64,000 nucleotides of DNA from Pseudomonas silesiensis (GCF_001661075.1 NZ_CP014870.1:4732501-4796500), one strand, 5' to 3'. Numbered from the stretch's first letter, positions 18,384-29,277 are shown. The notes: generated by a model from the letters alone, not told the origin. Numbers and translations are program-made.

Positions 18384-19454
18384 TCAGGCTTGTCGTTCAG
18401 CATAGTTTTGATCGATCCATTGCTGGTAACTGCCGCTCTTGACGTGATCGACCCAAGGCTGATTGTTCAGGTACCACTCGACAGTCTTGCGAATCCCCGA
18501 TTCAAACGTTTCTTCGGGAGTCCAGCCCAGCTCGCGCTGAATCTTGCCGGCATCAATGGCGTAACGCTGGTCGTGCCCTGGGCGATCCTGCACGTAAGTG
18601 ATGAGCTTGGCGTGCGGGCGATGTGGGGATTCTGGACACAACTCATCCAGCAGCGCGCATACGGTATGGACCACTTCGAGGTTTTTCTTCTCGTTATGGC
18701 CACCGATGTTGTAGGTTTCGCCGACTTCGCCTTCGGTCACTACTTTATAAAGCGCACGGGCGTGGTCTTCTACGTACAACCAGTCACGAACCTGATCACC
18801 TTTGCCATAGATAGGCAAAGGCTTGCCTTCTAGCGCATTCAAGATAACCAATGGGATCAGCTTTTCTGGGAAATGGCATGGCCCGTAGTTGTTTGAGCAA
18901 TTGGTCACGATCGCCGGGAGACCGTAAGTTCTGCTCCAGGCTCTGACGAGGTGGTCCGAGCTTGCCTTGCTCGCGGAATAAGGAGAGCTTGGCTGGTAAG
19001 GAGTCTGCTCGGTGAAAAGGTCTTCAGGACCTTCAAGATCACCATAGACTTCGTCGGTGGAAATGTGATGGAAACGAAAGTTCTCTTGTGCTGGTGCGTC
19101 CAGGCTCTTCCAGTACTGCCGTACCGCTTCCAGCAACGTATAGGTGCCGACGATATTAGTCTGAATGAAATCCGAAGGACCGCTGATGGAGCGGTCAACA
19201 TGGGACTCTGCGGCAAGGTGCATAACCGCATCAGGCCGATGCTCATCAAACACACGCTGCAACTGGGCAGCGTCGCAAATGTCGACACGCTCAAAGGCAT
19301 ATCGGTCATTTTTGGCGCTTTCACCCAGTGACTCCAGATTACCGGCGTAGGTCAACTTATCCAGATTGACCACCGAATCCTTGGTGTTGGCGATGATATG
19401 CCGGACAACTGCCGAGCCAATGAATCCAGCGCCACCGGTCACTAATATTTTCAA
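18384..19454 (-). CDS. rmlB: dTDP-glucose 4,6-dehydratase
   Basis: This 356-residue extended SDR converts dTDP-glucose to dTDP-4-keto-6-deoxyglucose, the branch point for rhamnose and the Fdt sugar. [45 protein letters not shown] and [12 protein letters not shown] are diagnostic. The start is the TTG at 19454, preceded by a near-perfect AAGGAGATAAAG; the longer frame to 19502 lacks any site. It opens the rml segment after a 336-base gap behind wzz. Confidence 0.95.
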   Translation of the reverse strand: MKILVTGGAGFIGSAVVRHIIANTKDSVVNLDKLTYAGNLESLGESAKNDRYAFERVDICDAAQLQRVFDEHRPDAVMHLAAESHVDRSISGPSDFIQTNIVGTYTLLEAVRQYWKSLDAPAQENFRFHHISTDEVYGDLEGPEDLFTEQTPYQPSSPYSASKASSDHLVRAWSRTYGLPAIVTNCSNNYGPCHFPEKLIPLVILNALEGKPLPIYGKGDQVRDWLYVEDHARALYKVVTEGEVGETYNIGGHNEKKNLEVVHTVCALLDELCPESPHRPHAKLITYVQDRPGHDQRYAIDAGKIQRELGWTPEETFESGIRKTVEWYLNNQPWVDHVKSGSYQQWIDQNYAERQA

Positions 19455-19790
19455 CTTTATCTCCTTAAACTGAAATAGCGCGTCACTTACGCTATCCGTC
19501 ATTGATGCTTACCGTGACACGGTTTTCGCCTGTCGGACGGTGTCGTCTTGATTTCGCCATGTAGGGTCAGCGTAGTTCCAGACTCGCCGTTCAAAGCATG
19601 AACCAACCTCGGGCTTGCGGTCGAACTGCCTGAACCCATTACTAACCGCATTTTACACTCGTTGCGTACCTGAAGCGGCTCAGAGCCTTCACGGACGCGC
19701 ATTTCCGACAAGCAACCCAATCGACCTTGCCAACGCCGGCTCGGAAGCGATGCAAAGCATCGCACCCCCGGACGCTGAGACCTTCAGATC
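19455..19790. other. 336-base gene-free gap between wzz and rmlB
   Basis: No credible gene is visible: an 88-codon minus-strand frame (19499-19765) has no ribosome-binding site or recognisable motif. The stretch holds a small hairpin just past the wzz stop (GCGATGC-AAA-GCATCGC, 19747-19763) without a T run. A possible weak -10 (TAAAAT) lies before rmlB. It is the natural place for the cluster's main promoter and any elongation-control element, but I see no JUMPstart/ops core GGCGGTAG. Confidence 0.5.
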
Positions 19791-20873
19791 TTACAAGTTG
19801 CCATTTGCGCCAAGCGTAGCCGATGATTCGGCATTCTTACGCTTGGAGACAAAATGCTGTAATAGTGCAATCGCGCAGCCCAGCAGCCCACCAATGATTA
19901 GCCCCAGAAACACAATCAGGACTTTCTTCGGCTTAATCGGCGAAACAGGCAGATCCAGGACGCCATCGTGGCGGTACACCGCGATATCAAATTTTTCCGC
20001 CTCGACTTGCTTGTAGAAGTCAGCTCGCTTCTGGAGTTTGCGCAAACCAGGAGTGAACGGGTCGTCGGAACCTCGATTTTCAAGGTTTTTCAGCTCCGCC
20101 TCCAACGCCTTGCTGCCACGCAGGTAACTGTTGCCTTCTAGCATGCCTCCAGCCAACTTATCGGAGCCGCTGCCGGAAAACACAACTGTATTCTCCAAGC
20201 CACTGGATTTGGCGATAGCCAAGGCTTCACGAATTTTGCTAATGGTGTCTTGACGTACGTTATGGCTAGACTCTCGAAGAGTATTTATCTCCAGCTGCAA
20301 GCTACGCTTTATTACCGCAGCCTCTTTTTTCGCATTCTGAGTCAATTCGCGCGATGTACTTTCTCCGACCTGACTTACGTACAAATCAACCCATTGCACT
20401 GCACGCTCAGGATTAGAATCCTGCAGGGAAACCGACCAGCGCCCGTCCTCTTCTTTACCAACTGGCGCAACCTTGAGATCTTTCGAAAACGAATCATACA
20501 AAGCTCCGTTTGGCGATTGAGGAGCTCGAGCCCCCAAAGCTGGCAAATAGATAGACTCAAAAAAAGCTCGCCGCTGCGATTCGGATTGAAGATTACGCAA
20601 AAACGCCTTATAAACCTGATCGACTGAAATAGGCTTCAAATCCGATTCATTACTGCGACCAAAGTTGAGATTGGCGATATCATTCACGGTCGGCGGCAAT
20701 ATAAAGTACTTCGACTCATATATAGGAGTTGATAAGAATGCGTACACGGCAGCGGCAAGCCCCATCGTCAGGGTCATACCCACGACAAGCCACTTTCGCT
20801 TCCAAACTGCCCCGACGACTTCAAAAAGATCTATTTCAGATGAAGAGTTAATTGTGTTATTACTGTTTTGCAT
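19791..20873 (-). CDS. wzz: O-antigen chain-length determinant Wzz
   Basis: This 360-residue inner-membrane polysaccharide co-polymerase has an N-terminal cytoplasmic start EIDLFEVVGAVWKRKWLVVG, a first membrane segment, then the STPIYESKYFILPPT motif. A long periplasmic helical stretch and a C-terminal proline-rich VSPIKPKKVLIVFLGLIIGG membrane segment follow. It sets the modal length of the Wzy-made polymer. It is the first gene of the locus, downstream of the lapA-like gene, as in the P. aeruginosa ihfB-wzz-wbp arrangement. Confidence 0.92.
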   Translation of the reverse strand: MQNSNNTINSSSEIDLFEVVGAVWKRKWLVVGMTLTMGLAAAVYAFLSTPIYESKYFILPPTVNDIANLNFGRSNESDLKPISVDQVYKAFLRNLQSESQRRAFFESIYLPALGARAPQSPNGALYDSFSKDLKVAPVGKEEDGRWSVSLQDSNPERAVQWVDLYVSQVGESTSRELTQNAKKEAAVIKRSLQLEINTLRESSHNVRQDTISKIREALAIAKSSGLENTVVFSGSGSDKLAGGMLEGNSYLRGSKALEAELKNLENRGSDDPFTPGLRKLQKRADFYKQVEAEKFDIAVYRHDGVLDLPVSPIKPKKVLIVFLGLIIGGLLGCAIALLQHFVSKRKNAESSATLGANGNL

Positions 20874-21105
20874 AGGTTATTTTAGCCCTTCACTTATTCT
20901 ATTCTGCAAGTCTGGTACAAAATCCATCCACCTACCTGATAGCCTTTCGGACCCATTCCAGCGTCCGCTTATCGACTAACCACCCAAAAAGAGAATGAAA
21001 AAAGGGGGGCAATGCTATCAGAGCCCTACGGCCGGGGCGAAATAATAACACGGACACAGACCGCTTTCCCGATGAGAAGCGACCTCCCTGGTGATCCAAG
21101 GAGGT

Positions 21106-21333
21106 TTACAGGCGCCGCCCACCCCTGAGACCGATGAGCCACGCCAGAAGCGGCCCCACCACCATCCCTAAAAGCAGCGCTGAAATAATGTAGCCTGCAA
21201 TCGGCATTTGCGCAGAAGACCAACCCAGGAAAAGAAGTGAAGTCGGTTGGCGATTTTCCAGGATAAATACGATCACCAAAAAAATCAGCAGCAAAATCAA
21301 TAAAGCCAGCGCAATCCGCTTGAGCCTTTGCAC
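21106..21333 (-). CDS. LapA-domain (DUF1049) membrane protein
   Basis: This 75-residue inner-membrane protein has two hydrophobic segments, ALALLILLLIFLVIVFILENRQ and MPIAGYIISALLLGMVVGPLLAWL, with the typical ENRQPTSLLFLGW junction of the lipopolysaccharide assembly protein A family. In E. coli LapA and LapB tune LpxC breakdown; here no lapB follows in the window, so that role is only inferred. The start is GTG at 21333 with GGGAGG six bases upstream. It lies 27 bases after ihfB. Confidence 0.85.
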   Translation of the reverse strand: MQRLKRIALALLILLLIFLVIVFILENRQPTSLLFLGWSSAQMPIAGYIISALLLGMVVGPLLAWLIGLRGGRRL

Positions 21334-21360
21334 ATCACACCTCCCTTACGAATCCTAAAA

Positions 21361-21657
21361 TCAAACCCCCTCCTCCTCATCCTCATTCACCCGATCCCGC
21401 AATTCTTTGCCCGGCTTGAAATGCGGAACAAACTTGCCATCCAGGCTCACCGACTGCCCGGTCTTCGGATTACGCCCTACCCGTGGCGCGCGGTAATGCA
21501 ATGAGAAGCTGCCAAACCCACGGATCTCGATGCGATCACCGGTGGCCAGGCATTGGGACATTTGCTCGAGCATGGTCTTGATGGCCAGCTCCACATCCTT
21601 GGATGAGAGCAGCCCTTGATGGGTGACAATTCGTTCGATCAACTCCGACTTCGTCAT
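21361..21657 (-). CDS. ihfB: integration host factor subunit beta
   Basis: This 98-residue DNA-bending protein pairs with Ihf[46 protein letters not shown] and [13 protein letters not shown] are the standard HU/IHF signature, with an acidic C-terminal tail EDEEEG. It flanks the O-antigen locus as in P. aeruginosa, where ihfB (himD) marks one border of the serotype cluster. Confidence 0.96.
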   Translation of the reverse strand: MTKSELIERIVTHQGLLSSKDVELAIKTMLEQMSQCLATGDRIEIRGFGSFSLHYRAPRVGRNPKTGQSVSLDGKFVPHFKPGKELRDRVNEDEEEGV

Positions 21658-21809
21658 ATTTTTCCCTTCTTTTTCAAGCAGCTAGATCAGCGCTTCAAAG
21701 GTTTTAGCACGCCCGGATAGATTTGAACAGCCCGAGTTTTCACATATCTTTACCAGCTGTAAACAGCCCTGTTGCGGAACAAGAGGACGCTGATCGCTCC
21801 CTTATTGGC

Positions 21810-22088
21810 TCATCTGCAGATAACCAGCATGGTGCGGGTCAGGTAGCCGGCAGGATTGAAGCCGAAAGGATATTCATCCTCTTCCTTGGCATCATCGGAC
21901 CGGGTCACGACCTTGTAGCCAGCGCCCTTGCATTCCTTGTCTGCTCGTTTGCGGCACTTCTCCCAGCCTGAACCCAGCCCGGAGCAATCGACCTCGATGC
22001 CACTGACCCCGCGTTTTGCGTGAGTCTTGGCGTTAGTGGTACAACCTGCCAATGCCAGTACTGCCACTGCGACAATGAGCTTGTTCAT
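21810..22088 (-). CDS. small lipoprotein of unknown function
   Basis: This 92-residue protein has a lipoprotein signal peptide: MNKLIVAVAVLALAGCTTN with lipobox LAGC (Cys16). The mature part has four more cysteines (VDCSGLGSGWEKCRKRADKEC and a final VICR) and a short acidic patch DAKEEDEYPFG. The start has AAGGA just upstream. No Asp follows the lipid cysteine, so outer-membrane sorting is expected. Function is not recognised; it lies between rpsA and ihfB. Confidence 0.8.
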   Translation of the reverse strand: MNKLIVAVAVLALAGCTTNAKTHAKRGVSGIEVDCSGLGSGWEKCRKRADKECKGAGYKVVTRSDDAKEEDEYPFGFNPAGYLTRTMLVICR

Positions 22089-22280
22089 TCACTTCCTTAT
22101 GCCGGACGGTTCGCCCGACTGTCGTTTGCTTCAGGCTTTAGATTAGCTGCAATTAAACGATTGATCCTGTTAAAGAAAGAGACAGCTTGAGGGGGCTACG
22201 GTTCATCGCTTGCAGGTGATCGGCCTGGAGGATCTGTCATCCACACCCTCGAGCGGTGCGCTCACCAAATCGCACGCACA

Positions 22281-22308
22281 AAAAAGGGCGACCGAAGTCG
22301 CCCTTTTT
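22281..22308 (-). terminator. rho-independent terminator after rpsA
   Basis: A GGGCGAC/GTCGCCC stem with a tetraloop (TTCG on the minus strand), extended by A/T pairs and followed by a T run on the minus strand, 18 bases past the rpsA stop codon. This is a textbook intrinsic terminator. Confidence 0.92.
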
Positions 22309-22325
22309 CTATGGTCTGACAGAAC

Positions 22326-24017
22326 TTAGTTCTGTTTTTCCATTTGTGCACGCAACAGGTCGCCCAGAGTGGTAGGACCAGCAGCGATGCTATCCGAAGG
22401 CTTGTCTTTCAAGCTTTGGATTGCTTCTTTCTCTTCAGCATCGTCTTTCGACTTGATGGAGAGCTGGATTACACGGCTCTTGCGGTCAACGCTGATGATC
22501 TTGGCTTCTACTTCCTGGCCTTCTTTCAGAACGTTGCGCGCGTCTTCAACGCGGTCACGGCTGATTTCGGAGGCTTTCAGAGTCGCTTCGATATCGTCGG
22601 CCAGAGTGATGATGGCGCCTTTGGCGTCAACTTCTTTCACGATGCCTTTAACGATTGCGCCTTTGTCGTTCTCTTGAACGTACTCGGAGAACGGATCGCT
22701 TTCCAGTTGCTTGATACCCAGGGAGATGCGCTCGCGCTCTGGGTCAACCGACAGGATAACGGTGTCCAGCTCGTCGCCCTTCTTGAAGCGGCGAACGGCT
22801 TCTTCGCCCACTTCGTTCCAGGAGATGTCGGACAGGTGAACCAGACCGTCGATGCCGCCGTCCAGACCAATGAAGATACCGAAATCGGTGATCGACTTGA
22901 TGGTGCCGGAGATTTTATCGCCCTTGTTGAACTGGCCAGAGAAATCTTCCCATGGGTTAGATTTGCACTGCTTGATGCCGAGGGAGATACGACGACGCTC
23001 TTCGTCGATGTCCAGAACCATGACTTCCACTTCGTCGCCGACTTGTACGACTTTCGAAGGGTGGATGTTCTTGTTGGTCCAGTCCATTTCGGAAACGTGT
23101 ACCAGGCCTTCAACGCCTTCTTCCAGCTCAGCGAAGCAGCCGTAGTCGGTCAGGTTGGTTACACGCGCGGTAACGCGAGTGCTTTCTGGGTAACGGGCTT
23201 TGATAGCAACCCATGGATCTTCGCCCAGTTGCTTGAGGCCCAGGGAAACACGATTGCGCTCGCGATCGTACTTCAGAACCTTGACATCGATCTCGTCGCC
23301 AACGTTGACGATTTCGGAAGGATGCTTGATACGCTTCCAAGCCATGTCGGTAATGTGCAGCAGGCCATCGACGCCACCCAGATCGACGAATGCGCCGTAA
23401 TCGGTGAGGTTCTTGACGATACCTTTGACTTGTTGGCCTTCCTGCAGGGATTCCAGCAGAGCTTCGCGCTCGGCGGAGTTCTCGGCTTCCAGGACGCTAC
23501 GACGGGAAACGACAACGTTGTTGCGCTTCTGGTCCAGCTTGATGACCTTGAATTCCAGCTCTTTGCCTTCCAGGTGCGTGGTGTCGCGCACAGGACGGAC
23601 GTCAACCAGAGAACCTGGCAGGAACGCACGGATGCCGTTAACGTCGACTGTGAAGCCGCCTTTAACCTTACCGTTGATAACGCCCTTGACCACTTCTTCG
23701 GCTGCGAAGGCTGCTTCCAGAACAATCCAGCATTCAGCGCGCTTGGCTTTTTCACGGGACAGCTTGGTCTCGCCAAAGCCGTCTTCAACCGAGTCCAGAG
23801 CAACGTGAACTTCGTCACCGACGTTGATAGTCAGTTCGCCAGCATCGTTGTAGAACTGCTCAAGCGGGATGAGTGCTTCAGACTTCAGGCCAGCGTGAAC
23901 GGTTACCCAGCGAGCTTGGTAATCGATATCAACGATAACACCGGTGATGATGGAGCCTGCCTGAAGGTTCAGGGTTTTTAGGCTTTCTTCAAAGAGTTCC
24001 GCAAAGCTTTCGCTCAT
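22326..24017 (-). CDS. rpsA: 30S ribosomal protein S1
   Basis: This 563-residue protein contains six S1 OB-fold repeats. The start [19 protein letters not shown] and the later repeats beginning [30 protein letters not shown] and [15 protein letters not shown] are characteristic. S1 binds mRNA upstream of start codons and is needed for translation of most messages. The leader (24018-24137) separates it from cmk by 120 bases; S1 is known in E. coli to repress its own translation through its leader, but I cannot show that here. It ends at a strong terminator. Confidence 0.97.
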   Translation of the reverse strand: MSESFAELFEESLKTLNLQAGSIITGVIVDIDYQARWVTVHAGLKSEALIPLEQFYNDAGELTINVGDEVHVALDSVEDGFGETKLSREKAKRAECWIVLEAAFAAEEVVKGVINGKVKGGFTVDVNGIRAFLPGSLVDVRPVRDTTHLEGKELEFKVIKLDQKRNNVVVSRRSVLEAENSAEREALLESLQEGQQVKGIVKNLTDYGAFVDLGGVDGLLHITDMAWKRIKHPSEIVNVGDEIDVKVLKYDRERNRVSLGLKQLGEDPWVAIKARYPESTRVTARVTNLTDYGCFAELEEGVEGLVHVSEMDWTNKNIHPSKVVQVGDEVEVMVLDIDEERRRISLGIKQCKSNPWEDFSGQFNKGDKISGTIKSITDFGIFIGLDGGIDGLVHLSDISWNEVGEEAVRRFKKGDELDTVILSVDPERERISLGIKQLESDPFSEYVQENDKGAIVKGIVKEVDAKGAIITLADDIEATLKASEISRDRVEDARNVLKEGQEVEAKIISVDRKSRVIQLSIKSKDDAEEKEAIQSLKDKPSDSIAAGPTTLGDLLRAQMEKQN

Positions 24018-24137
24018 TTTAATTCCTGTTGAATAAGGGCGAAGGATACGCCCAGCTCCACATCCCAGACGACGTGGGTTACGTTCATTTAAAGAAGCGA
24101 CACAGGACTATGACTGGTCCCCTGGGTCGTTTCTTGG

Positions 24138-24827
24138 TCACCCGGCGATATCGCGGATTGCGATCTCGCTCATGATGCGTTCAAGCACCTGTTCGATGGA
24201 CAACTCCGTGGAATCCAGCTGTATCGCGTCGGCCGCCGGCTTGAGCGGGGCCACTGCGCGCTGGGTGTCACGCTCATCGCGTGCACGGATCTCATCTAGC
24301 AGACTCGACAGACTAACACCATCGACTTTGTCCTTCAACTGCAAGTATCGACGGCGCGCACGCTCCTCGGCACTGGCAGTGAGGAATATCTTCAGCGGAG
24401 CGTCCGGAAACACCACCGTGCCCATGTCGCGACCGTCGGCCACCAGGCCCGGAGCTTCCTGGAACGCACGCTGGCGCTGTAGCAGCGCCTCGCGCACGGC
24501 GGGCAGCGCCGCGACCTGGGAGGCACCCGAACCGACACTTTCGGTGCGGATGACATCGCTGACTTCGTCACCTTCCAGGATGATGCGTTGCAGTTGACCG
24601 TGGGTCGCCGCGATGAACTGCACGTCCAGATGAGCGGCAAGTTTTTTCAGCAGCTCTTCATTGGTCAGGTCGACGCCGTGGTTATACGCCGCGAACGCCA
24701 GCAGTCGATACAGCGCACCGGAGTCCAGCAGGTTCCAGCCCAGACGCTTGGCCAGAATCCCGGCGACCGTGCCTTTGCCAGAGCCGCTTGGCCCATCAAT
24801 GGTGATGACCGGTGCGATGATTTTCAC
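24138..24827 (-). CDS. cmk: cytidylate kinase
   Basis: This 229-residue nucleotide kinase phosphorylates CMP and dCMP. It has the P-loop in [34 protein letters not shown], and [15 protein letters not shown] followed by [14 protein letters not shown]. The start is GTG at 24827, with AGAGG seven bases upstream and a GTGA overlap with the preceding tyrA-aroA stop; the frame extends 14 codons further into that gene without support. Confidence 0.95.
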   Translation of the reverse strand: MKIIAPVITIDGPSGSGKGTVAGILAKRLGWNLLDSGALYRLLAFAAYNHGVDLTNEELLKKLAAHLDVQFIAATHGQLQRIILEGDEVSDVIRTESVGSGASQVAALPAVREALLQRQRAFQEAPGLVADGRDMGTVVFPDAPLKIFLTASAEERARRRYLQLKDKVDGVSLSSLLDEIRARDERDTQRAVAPLKPAADAIQLDSTELSIEQVLERIMSEIAIRDIAG

Positions 24828-27067
24828 GACTGAGCCTCTTGTGCTACACGGATACCGACCTGCGCGCACAAGGCGAGGAAGTTCGGGAACGACGTCGCGA
24901 CGTTGGCACAGTCATGGATGCGGATCGGCGCCGTGGCGCGCAGCGAGGCCACGCTGAAGGCCATGGCGATGCGGTGATCGCCGTGACCGTGCACTTCGCC
25001 GCCGCCGATCTGGCCGCCGTCGATGATGATGCCGTCCGGGGTCGGTTCGCACTTGACGCCCAGCGCCAGCAGGCCATCGGCCATGACCTGGATCCGGTCC
25101 GATTCCTTGACTCGCAGCTCTTCGGCGCCACGCAGGACGGTGCGCCCTTCGGCACAGGCCGCGGCCACGAACAGTACCGGAAACTCGTCGATGGCCAGCG
25201 GAACCAGCGCCTCGGGAATCTCTATACCTTTGAGTTTAGCTGCACGTACGCGCAGGTCCGCTACCGGCTCGCCGCCGACTTCACGCTGGTTTTCCAGGGT
25301 GATATCCGCGCCCATCAGGCGCAGGATGTCGATCACGCCGGTACGGGTCGGGTTGATGCCGACGTGCTCGAGCACCAGCTCCGAACCTTCGGCGATCGAA
25401 GCAGCCACCAGGAAGAACGCGGAAGAGGAGATATCGCCCGGGACTTCAATGTGGGTGGCAGTCAGCTTGTGGCCGGACTCGACCGACGCGGTGGCACCGT
25501 TGACGCTGACCGGGTAGCCGAAGCCACGCAGCATGCGCTCGGTGTGGTCGCGGGTCGGTGCAGGCTCGGTGACGGTGGTCTTGCCTTCGGCGTACAGCCC
25601 GGCCAGCAACAGGCAGGATTTCACCTGGGCGCTGGCCATTGGCATGGTGTAGGTCAGGCCCTTGAGCTTGTTGCCGCCCCGAATGATCATCGGCGGACGA
25701 CCTTCGGCGGCGGTTTCGATCACGGCGCCCATTTCACGCAGTGGATTGGCCACGCGATTCATCGGGCGCTTGGACAGCGAAGCGTCACCGGTCAGGGTGC
25801 TGTCGAAGTCCTGCGCAGCCAACAGGCCGGACAGCAGGCGCATCGAGGTACCCGAGTTGCCCAGGTAGATCGGGCCCGGCGCAGGCTTCAGGCCATGCAG
25901 GCCGACGCCGTGAATGGTCACGCGACCGTGGTGCGGACCTTCGATCACCACGCCCATGTCGCGGAAGGCCTGCAAGGTCGCCAGGGCGTCTTCGCCCTCG
26001 AGGAAGCCTTCGACTTCGGTGACGCCTTCGGCCAGGGAGCCGAGCATGATCGAACGGTGGGAAATCGATTTATCGCCCGGTACACGAATCCGCCCAGTCA
26101 GGCGGCCACCAGGTTGTGCCAGGAAAATCAGGTCGTTGGAGTTCATAGCGTCCACATAAGCCCGGCGGGCCAGGATTTTACTGAAATGTTCGCGGGCAAC
26201 CCGGGCGCGCGTGAACACGCCCAACAATTGGTGCCCATCCCCTGCATCGACCGCGTCGCGCAAGGCGTCGAGGTCGCTGCGAAATGTATCGAGTGTGCGC
26301 AGGACAGCTTCGCGGTTGGCGAGGAAGATGTCGTGCCACATGACCGGGTCGCTCCCCGCGATTCTTGTGAAATCGCGGAAACCGCCGGCAGCGTAACGGA
26401 AGATCTCTAGGTTTTCATTGCGCTTGGCCAATGAATCGACCAGGCCGAACGCCAACAAGTGCGGCAAATGGCTGGTCGCCGCCAACACTTCGTCGTGACG
26501 CTCGACCTGCATGTGCTCGACATCGGCGCCCAGTTCGCGCCACAGGCGGTCGACCACGGCCAAGGCTGCCGGATCGGTTTGATCCAGCGGGGTCAGTATC
26601 ACTTTATGGCGGCGGAACAGGTCGGCGTTGGAGGCTTCCACCCCGCTCTGCTCGGAACCGGCAATCGGATGCCCCGGCACGAAACGCGAAGGCATGCCGC
26701 CGAACGCTGCGGTTGCCGCACGCACGACGTTGCCCTTGGCGCTGCCAACGTCGGTCAGAATCGCTTGCCCCAGGTTCATGCCGGCCAGGCGGCCGAGCAT
26801 TTTTTCCATGGCGAGGATCGGCACGGCCAGTTGAATCACGTCGGCGCCCTGGCAAGCGGCGGCCAGGTCTTCTTCGCAACGGTCCACCACGCCCAATTCG
26901 ACTGCGAGCTTGCGCGACTGCGGGTCGAGATCGACCCCGACCACTTCGCGGCACAGGCCGCTTGCACGCAAGCCCTTGGCAAACGAGCCGCCGATCAAGC
27001 CCAGACCGACCACCACCAGGCGCCCGATCACAGGTGCAGCAGATTGCAGCGCACTAACATCAACCAC
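24824..27067 (-). CDS. prephenate dehydrogenase / EPSP synthase fusion (TyrA-AroA)
   Basis: This 747-residue bifunctional enzyme spans two steps of aromatic amino-acid synthesis. Residues about 15-290 are prephenate dehydrogenase ([33 protein letters not shown], the [12 protein letters not shown] helix). Residues about 310-747 are 5-enolpyruvylshikimate-3-phosphate synthase ([44 protein letters not shown], the [12 protein letters not shown] motif). The fusion is known in Pseudomonas. It starts with GTG at 27067, overlapping the hisC end by 8 bases. It lies in a hisC-tyrA/aroA-cmk run with coupled translation. Confidence 0.94.
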   Translation of the reverse strand: MVDVSALQSAAPVIGRLVVVGLGLIGGSFAKGLRASGLCREVVGVDLDPQSRKLAVELGVVDRCEEDLAAACQGADVIQLAVPILAMEKMLGRLAGMNLGQAILTDVGSAKGNVVRAATAAFGGMPSRFVPGHPIAGSEQSGVEASNADLFRRHKVILTPLDQTDPAALAVVDRLWRELGADVEHMQVERHDEVLAATSHLPHLLAFGLVDSLAKRNENLEIFRYAAGGFRDFTRIAGSDPVMWHDIFLANREAVLRTLDTFRSDLDALRDAVDAGDGHQLLGVFTRARVAREHFSKILARRAYVDAMNSNDLIFLAQPGGRLTGRIRVPGDKSISHRSIMLGSLAEGVTEVEGFLEGEDALATLQAFRDMGVVIEGPHHGRVTIHGVGLHGLKPAPGPIYLGNSGTSMRLLSGLLAAQDFDSTLTGDASLSKRPMNRVANPLREMGAVIETAAEGRPPMIIRGGNKLKGLTYTMPMASAQVKSCLLLAGLYAEGKTTVTEPAPTRDHTERMLRGFGYPVSVNGATASVESGHKLTATHIEVPGDISSSAFFLVAASIAEGSELVLEHVGINPTRTGVIDILRLMGADITLENQREVGGEPVADLRVRAAKLKGIEIPEALVPLAIDEFPVLFVAAACAEGRTVLRGAEELRVKESDRIQVMADGLLALGVKCEPTPDGIIIDGGQIGGGEVHGHGDHRIAMAFSVASLRATAPIRIHDCANVATSFPNFLALCAQVGIRVAQEAQS

Positions 27068-28172
27068 GGGCCAGGACCTTGGTCAGCGCCTCGAGGAAGC
27101 GGCTGTTTTCCGCCGGCAGGCCGATGGTGACGCGCAGGTGGTTCGGCAGGCCGTAGTTGGCGACCGGACGCACGATCACGCCTTCGCGCAGCAGACCCTG
27201 GAAGACCGGTGCCGCGACACGACCCAGATCGACGCAGATGAAGTTGCCTTTGGATGGAATCCAGCTCAGCCCCAGCTCCCGGAAACCTGCTTCCAGTTGC
27301 TGCATGCCGGATTCGTTCAGGCGACGGCTTTCAGCCAGGTAATCGGTGTCTTGCAACGCAGCGCACGCCGCGGCCAGGGCCAGGCTGTTGACGTTGAACG
27401 GCTGACGCACGCGGTTCAGCACATCGGCGACCACTGCGGTAGACAAGCCATAACCGACCCGCAGCGCCGCCAGGCCATAGGCCTTGGAGAAGGTGCGCGA
27501 GACCAGCAGGTTCGGGTAAGCCGCCAGGTAGTCCAGGCCGTCCGGCAAGTTGCTGCCCTCGGCGTATTCGATGTAGGCCTCGTCCAGTACCACCAGCACG
27601 TGTTCCGGCACATCCTGCAGGAATTCGTCCAGCGCTTCGGCACCGAACCAGGTCCCGGTCGGGTTGTTCGGGTTGGCGATGAACACCACGCGGGTATTGG
27701 CATCGATCGCGGCCAGCATGGCCGACAGGTCATGGCCCCAGTCTTTGGCCGGGATCACTTTCGCCTGGGCACCAACGGCCTGGGTCACGATCGGGTAGAC
27801 CGCAAACGCGTGCTCGCTGAACACCGCGTTCAGGCCCGGCGCCAGATAGGCGCGCGCGACCAGCTCGAGGATGTCGTTGGAACCGTTGCCCAGGGTCACC
27901 TGGTTCAGCTCGACGCGGCACTGTTCCGCCAGCAGGGTCTTGAGCGCAAAACCGTTGCCGTCCGGGTAGCGGGTCAGCTCGGCCAGCTCTTCGCGAATCG
28001 CTGCCAGCGCCTTGGGACTGGCGCCCAACGGATTTTCGTTGCTCGCCAGTTTGACGATGCTGGCCGGATCGATATCCAGCTCGCGCGCCAGTTCGTCCAC
28101 AGGCTTGCCCGGAACGTAAGGCGAAAGTTGTTGCACGCCCGGCTGTGCCAGAGCGAGGAAGTCGCCACTCAT
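27060..28172 (-). CDS. hisC: histidinol-phosphate/aromatic aminotransferase
   Basis: This 370-residue class I/II PLP aminotransferase has ASNENPLGASPKAL near the N-terminus, ANPNNPTGT, the VLDEAYIEY strand and the PLP lysine in SRTFSKAYGLAALRVGY. It is the second HisC of pseudomonads (HisC2 type), placed among pheA and tyrA genes, so it probably transaminates phenylpyruvate/prephenate-type acceptors as well as imidazole acetol phosphate. The start ATG at 28172 lies 10 bases past the pheA stop. Confidence 0.93.
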   Translation of the reverse strand: MSGDFLALAQPGVQQLSPYVPGKPVDELARELDIDPASIVKLASNENPLGASPKALAAIREELAELTRYPDGNGFALKTLLAEQCRVELNQVTLGNGSNDILELVARAYLAPGLNAVFSEHAFAVYPIVTQAVGAQAKVIPAKDWGHDLSAMLAAIDANTRVVFIANPNNPTGTWFGAEALDEFLQDVPEHVLVVLDEAYIEYAEGSNLPDGLDYLAAYPNLLVSRTFSKAYGLAALRVGYGLSTAVVADVLNRVRQPFNVNSLALAAACAALQDTDYLAESRRLNESGMQQLEAGFRELGLSWIPSKGNFICVDLGRVAAPVFQGLLREGVIVRPVANYGLPNHLRVTIGLPAENSRFLEALTKVLARG

Positions 28173-28182
28173 TTGCTACCCC

Positions 28183-29277
28183 TTAGAGAACTGCTTTCGG
28201 GTAGGAACCCAGCACTTTGAGTGCTACTGCTTCCTGACTGATTTTTTCCAGCACACCTTTTACCAGCGGATCGCGGTGGTGGCCGACGAAATCGATGAAG
28301 AACACGTAGGTCCATTTACCGCTGCGCGACGGACGGGTCTCGATGCGCGTCAGGTCGATGCCATTGTCGTGGAACGGCACCAGCAATTCGTGCAGCGCGC
28401 CAGGCTTGTTGCTCATGGACACGATGATCGAGGTCTTGTCGTCGCCGGTCGGCGGCACTTCCTGGCTGCCGATCATCAGGAATCGCGTGGAGTTGTCCGG
28501 GCGATCCTCGATTTTTTCCGCCAGACGGGTCAAGCCGTACAAGCCCGCAGCCATGTCGCCGGCAATCGCCGCCGAGTTCCACTCACCCTTGACCCGCTTG
28601 GCCGCCTCGGCGTTGCTGGACACCGCCACGCGCTCGACATTCGGGTAATGGGCGTCCAGCCACTTGCGGCACTGGGCCAGGGACTGGGCGTGGGAATAGA
28701 TGCGGCTGATGCTGTCGGTCTTGGTGTTTTCACCGACCAACAGGTGGTGGTGAATGCGCAGCTCGACTTCGCCACAGATCACCATGTCGTGCTCGAGGAA
28801 GCTGTCGAGGGTGTGGTTGACCGCGCCCTCGGTGGAGTTTTCCACCGGGACCACGCCAAAGTTCACCGCGCCGGCCGCCACTTCGCGGAACACTTCGTCG
28901 ATCGCCGCCATCGGCTTGCTGATCACCGCATGGCCGAAATGCTTCATGGCCGCCGCCTGGGTAAAGGTCCCTTCAGGGCCGAGGTAAGCCACTTTCAGCG
29001 GCTGCTCGAGGGCCAGGCACGAGGACATGATTTCGCGGAACAGCCGCGCCATCTCTTCGTTGCCCAGCGGCCCCTGGTTACGCTCCATCACGCGCTTGAG
29101 CACCTGAGCTTCACGCTCTGGACGATAGAACACCGGCACTTCGCCTTCGGCCAGCGAGGCCATCTTTACCCGCGCAACTTCCTGGGCGCAGCGTGCGCGC
29201 TCACTGATCAGCTCCAGGACTTTTTCGTCCAGTGCATCAATGCGCAGGCGCAGTGCCTTGAGTTCTTGCTCAGACAT
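28183..29277 (-). CDS. pheA: chorismate mutase / prephenate dehydratase (P-protein)
   Basis: This 364-residue bifunctional enzyme commits chorismate to phenylalanine. Residues about 1-90 are an AroQ chorismate mutase (LKALRLRIDALDEKVLELI). The prephenate dehydratase domain follows (VAYLGPEGTFTQAAAMKHFG, VPVENSTEGAVNHTLD, and DNSTRFLMIG with the conserved TRF). A C-terminal ACT domain (IIVSMSNKPGALHELL, LTRIETRPSR) gives phenylalanine feedback. Its ATG shares one base with the serC stop (TAATG), so serC and pheA are coupled. Confidence 0.96.
   Translation of the reverse strand: MSEQELKALRLRIDALDEKVLELISERARCAQEVARVKMASLAEGEVPVFYRPEREAQVLKRVMERNQGPLGNEEMARLFREIMSSCLALEQPLKVAYLGPEGTFTQAAAMKHFGHAVISKPMAAIDEVFREVAAGAVNFGVVPVENSTEGAVNHTLDSFLEHDMVICGEVELRIHHHLLVGENTKTDSISRIYSHAQSLAQCRKWLDAHYPNVERVAVSSNAEAAKRVKGEWNSAAIAGDMAAGLYGLTRLAEKIEDRPDNSTRFLMIGSQEVPPTGDDKTSIIVSMSNKPGALHELLVPFHDNGIDLTRIETRPSRSGKWTYVFFIDFVGHHRDPLVKGVLEKISQEAVALKVLGSYPKAVL

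Noticed and set aside
19499..19765. 88-codon minus-strand frame between wzz and rmlB
   Set aside because: No ribosome-binding site, odd composition, overlaps the rmlB leader and its ribosome-binding site.
22344..23981. 545-codon plus-strand frame opposite rpsA
   Set aside because: Repetitive antisense shadow of the S1 repeats; no ribosome-binding site and no family similarity.
24839..26410. 523-codon plus-strand frame opposite tyrA-aroA
   Set aside because: Antisense artefact of a well-supported fusion enzyme; overlapping frames on the same stretch are of similar length.
24824..27067. TyrA-AroA fusion as a novel enzyme
   Set aside because: This fusion is already known and conserved in Pseudomonas; both halves look complete.
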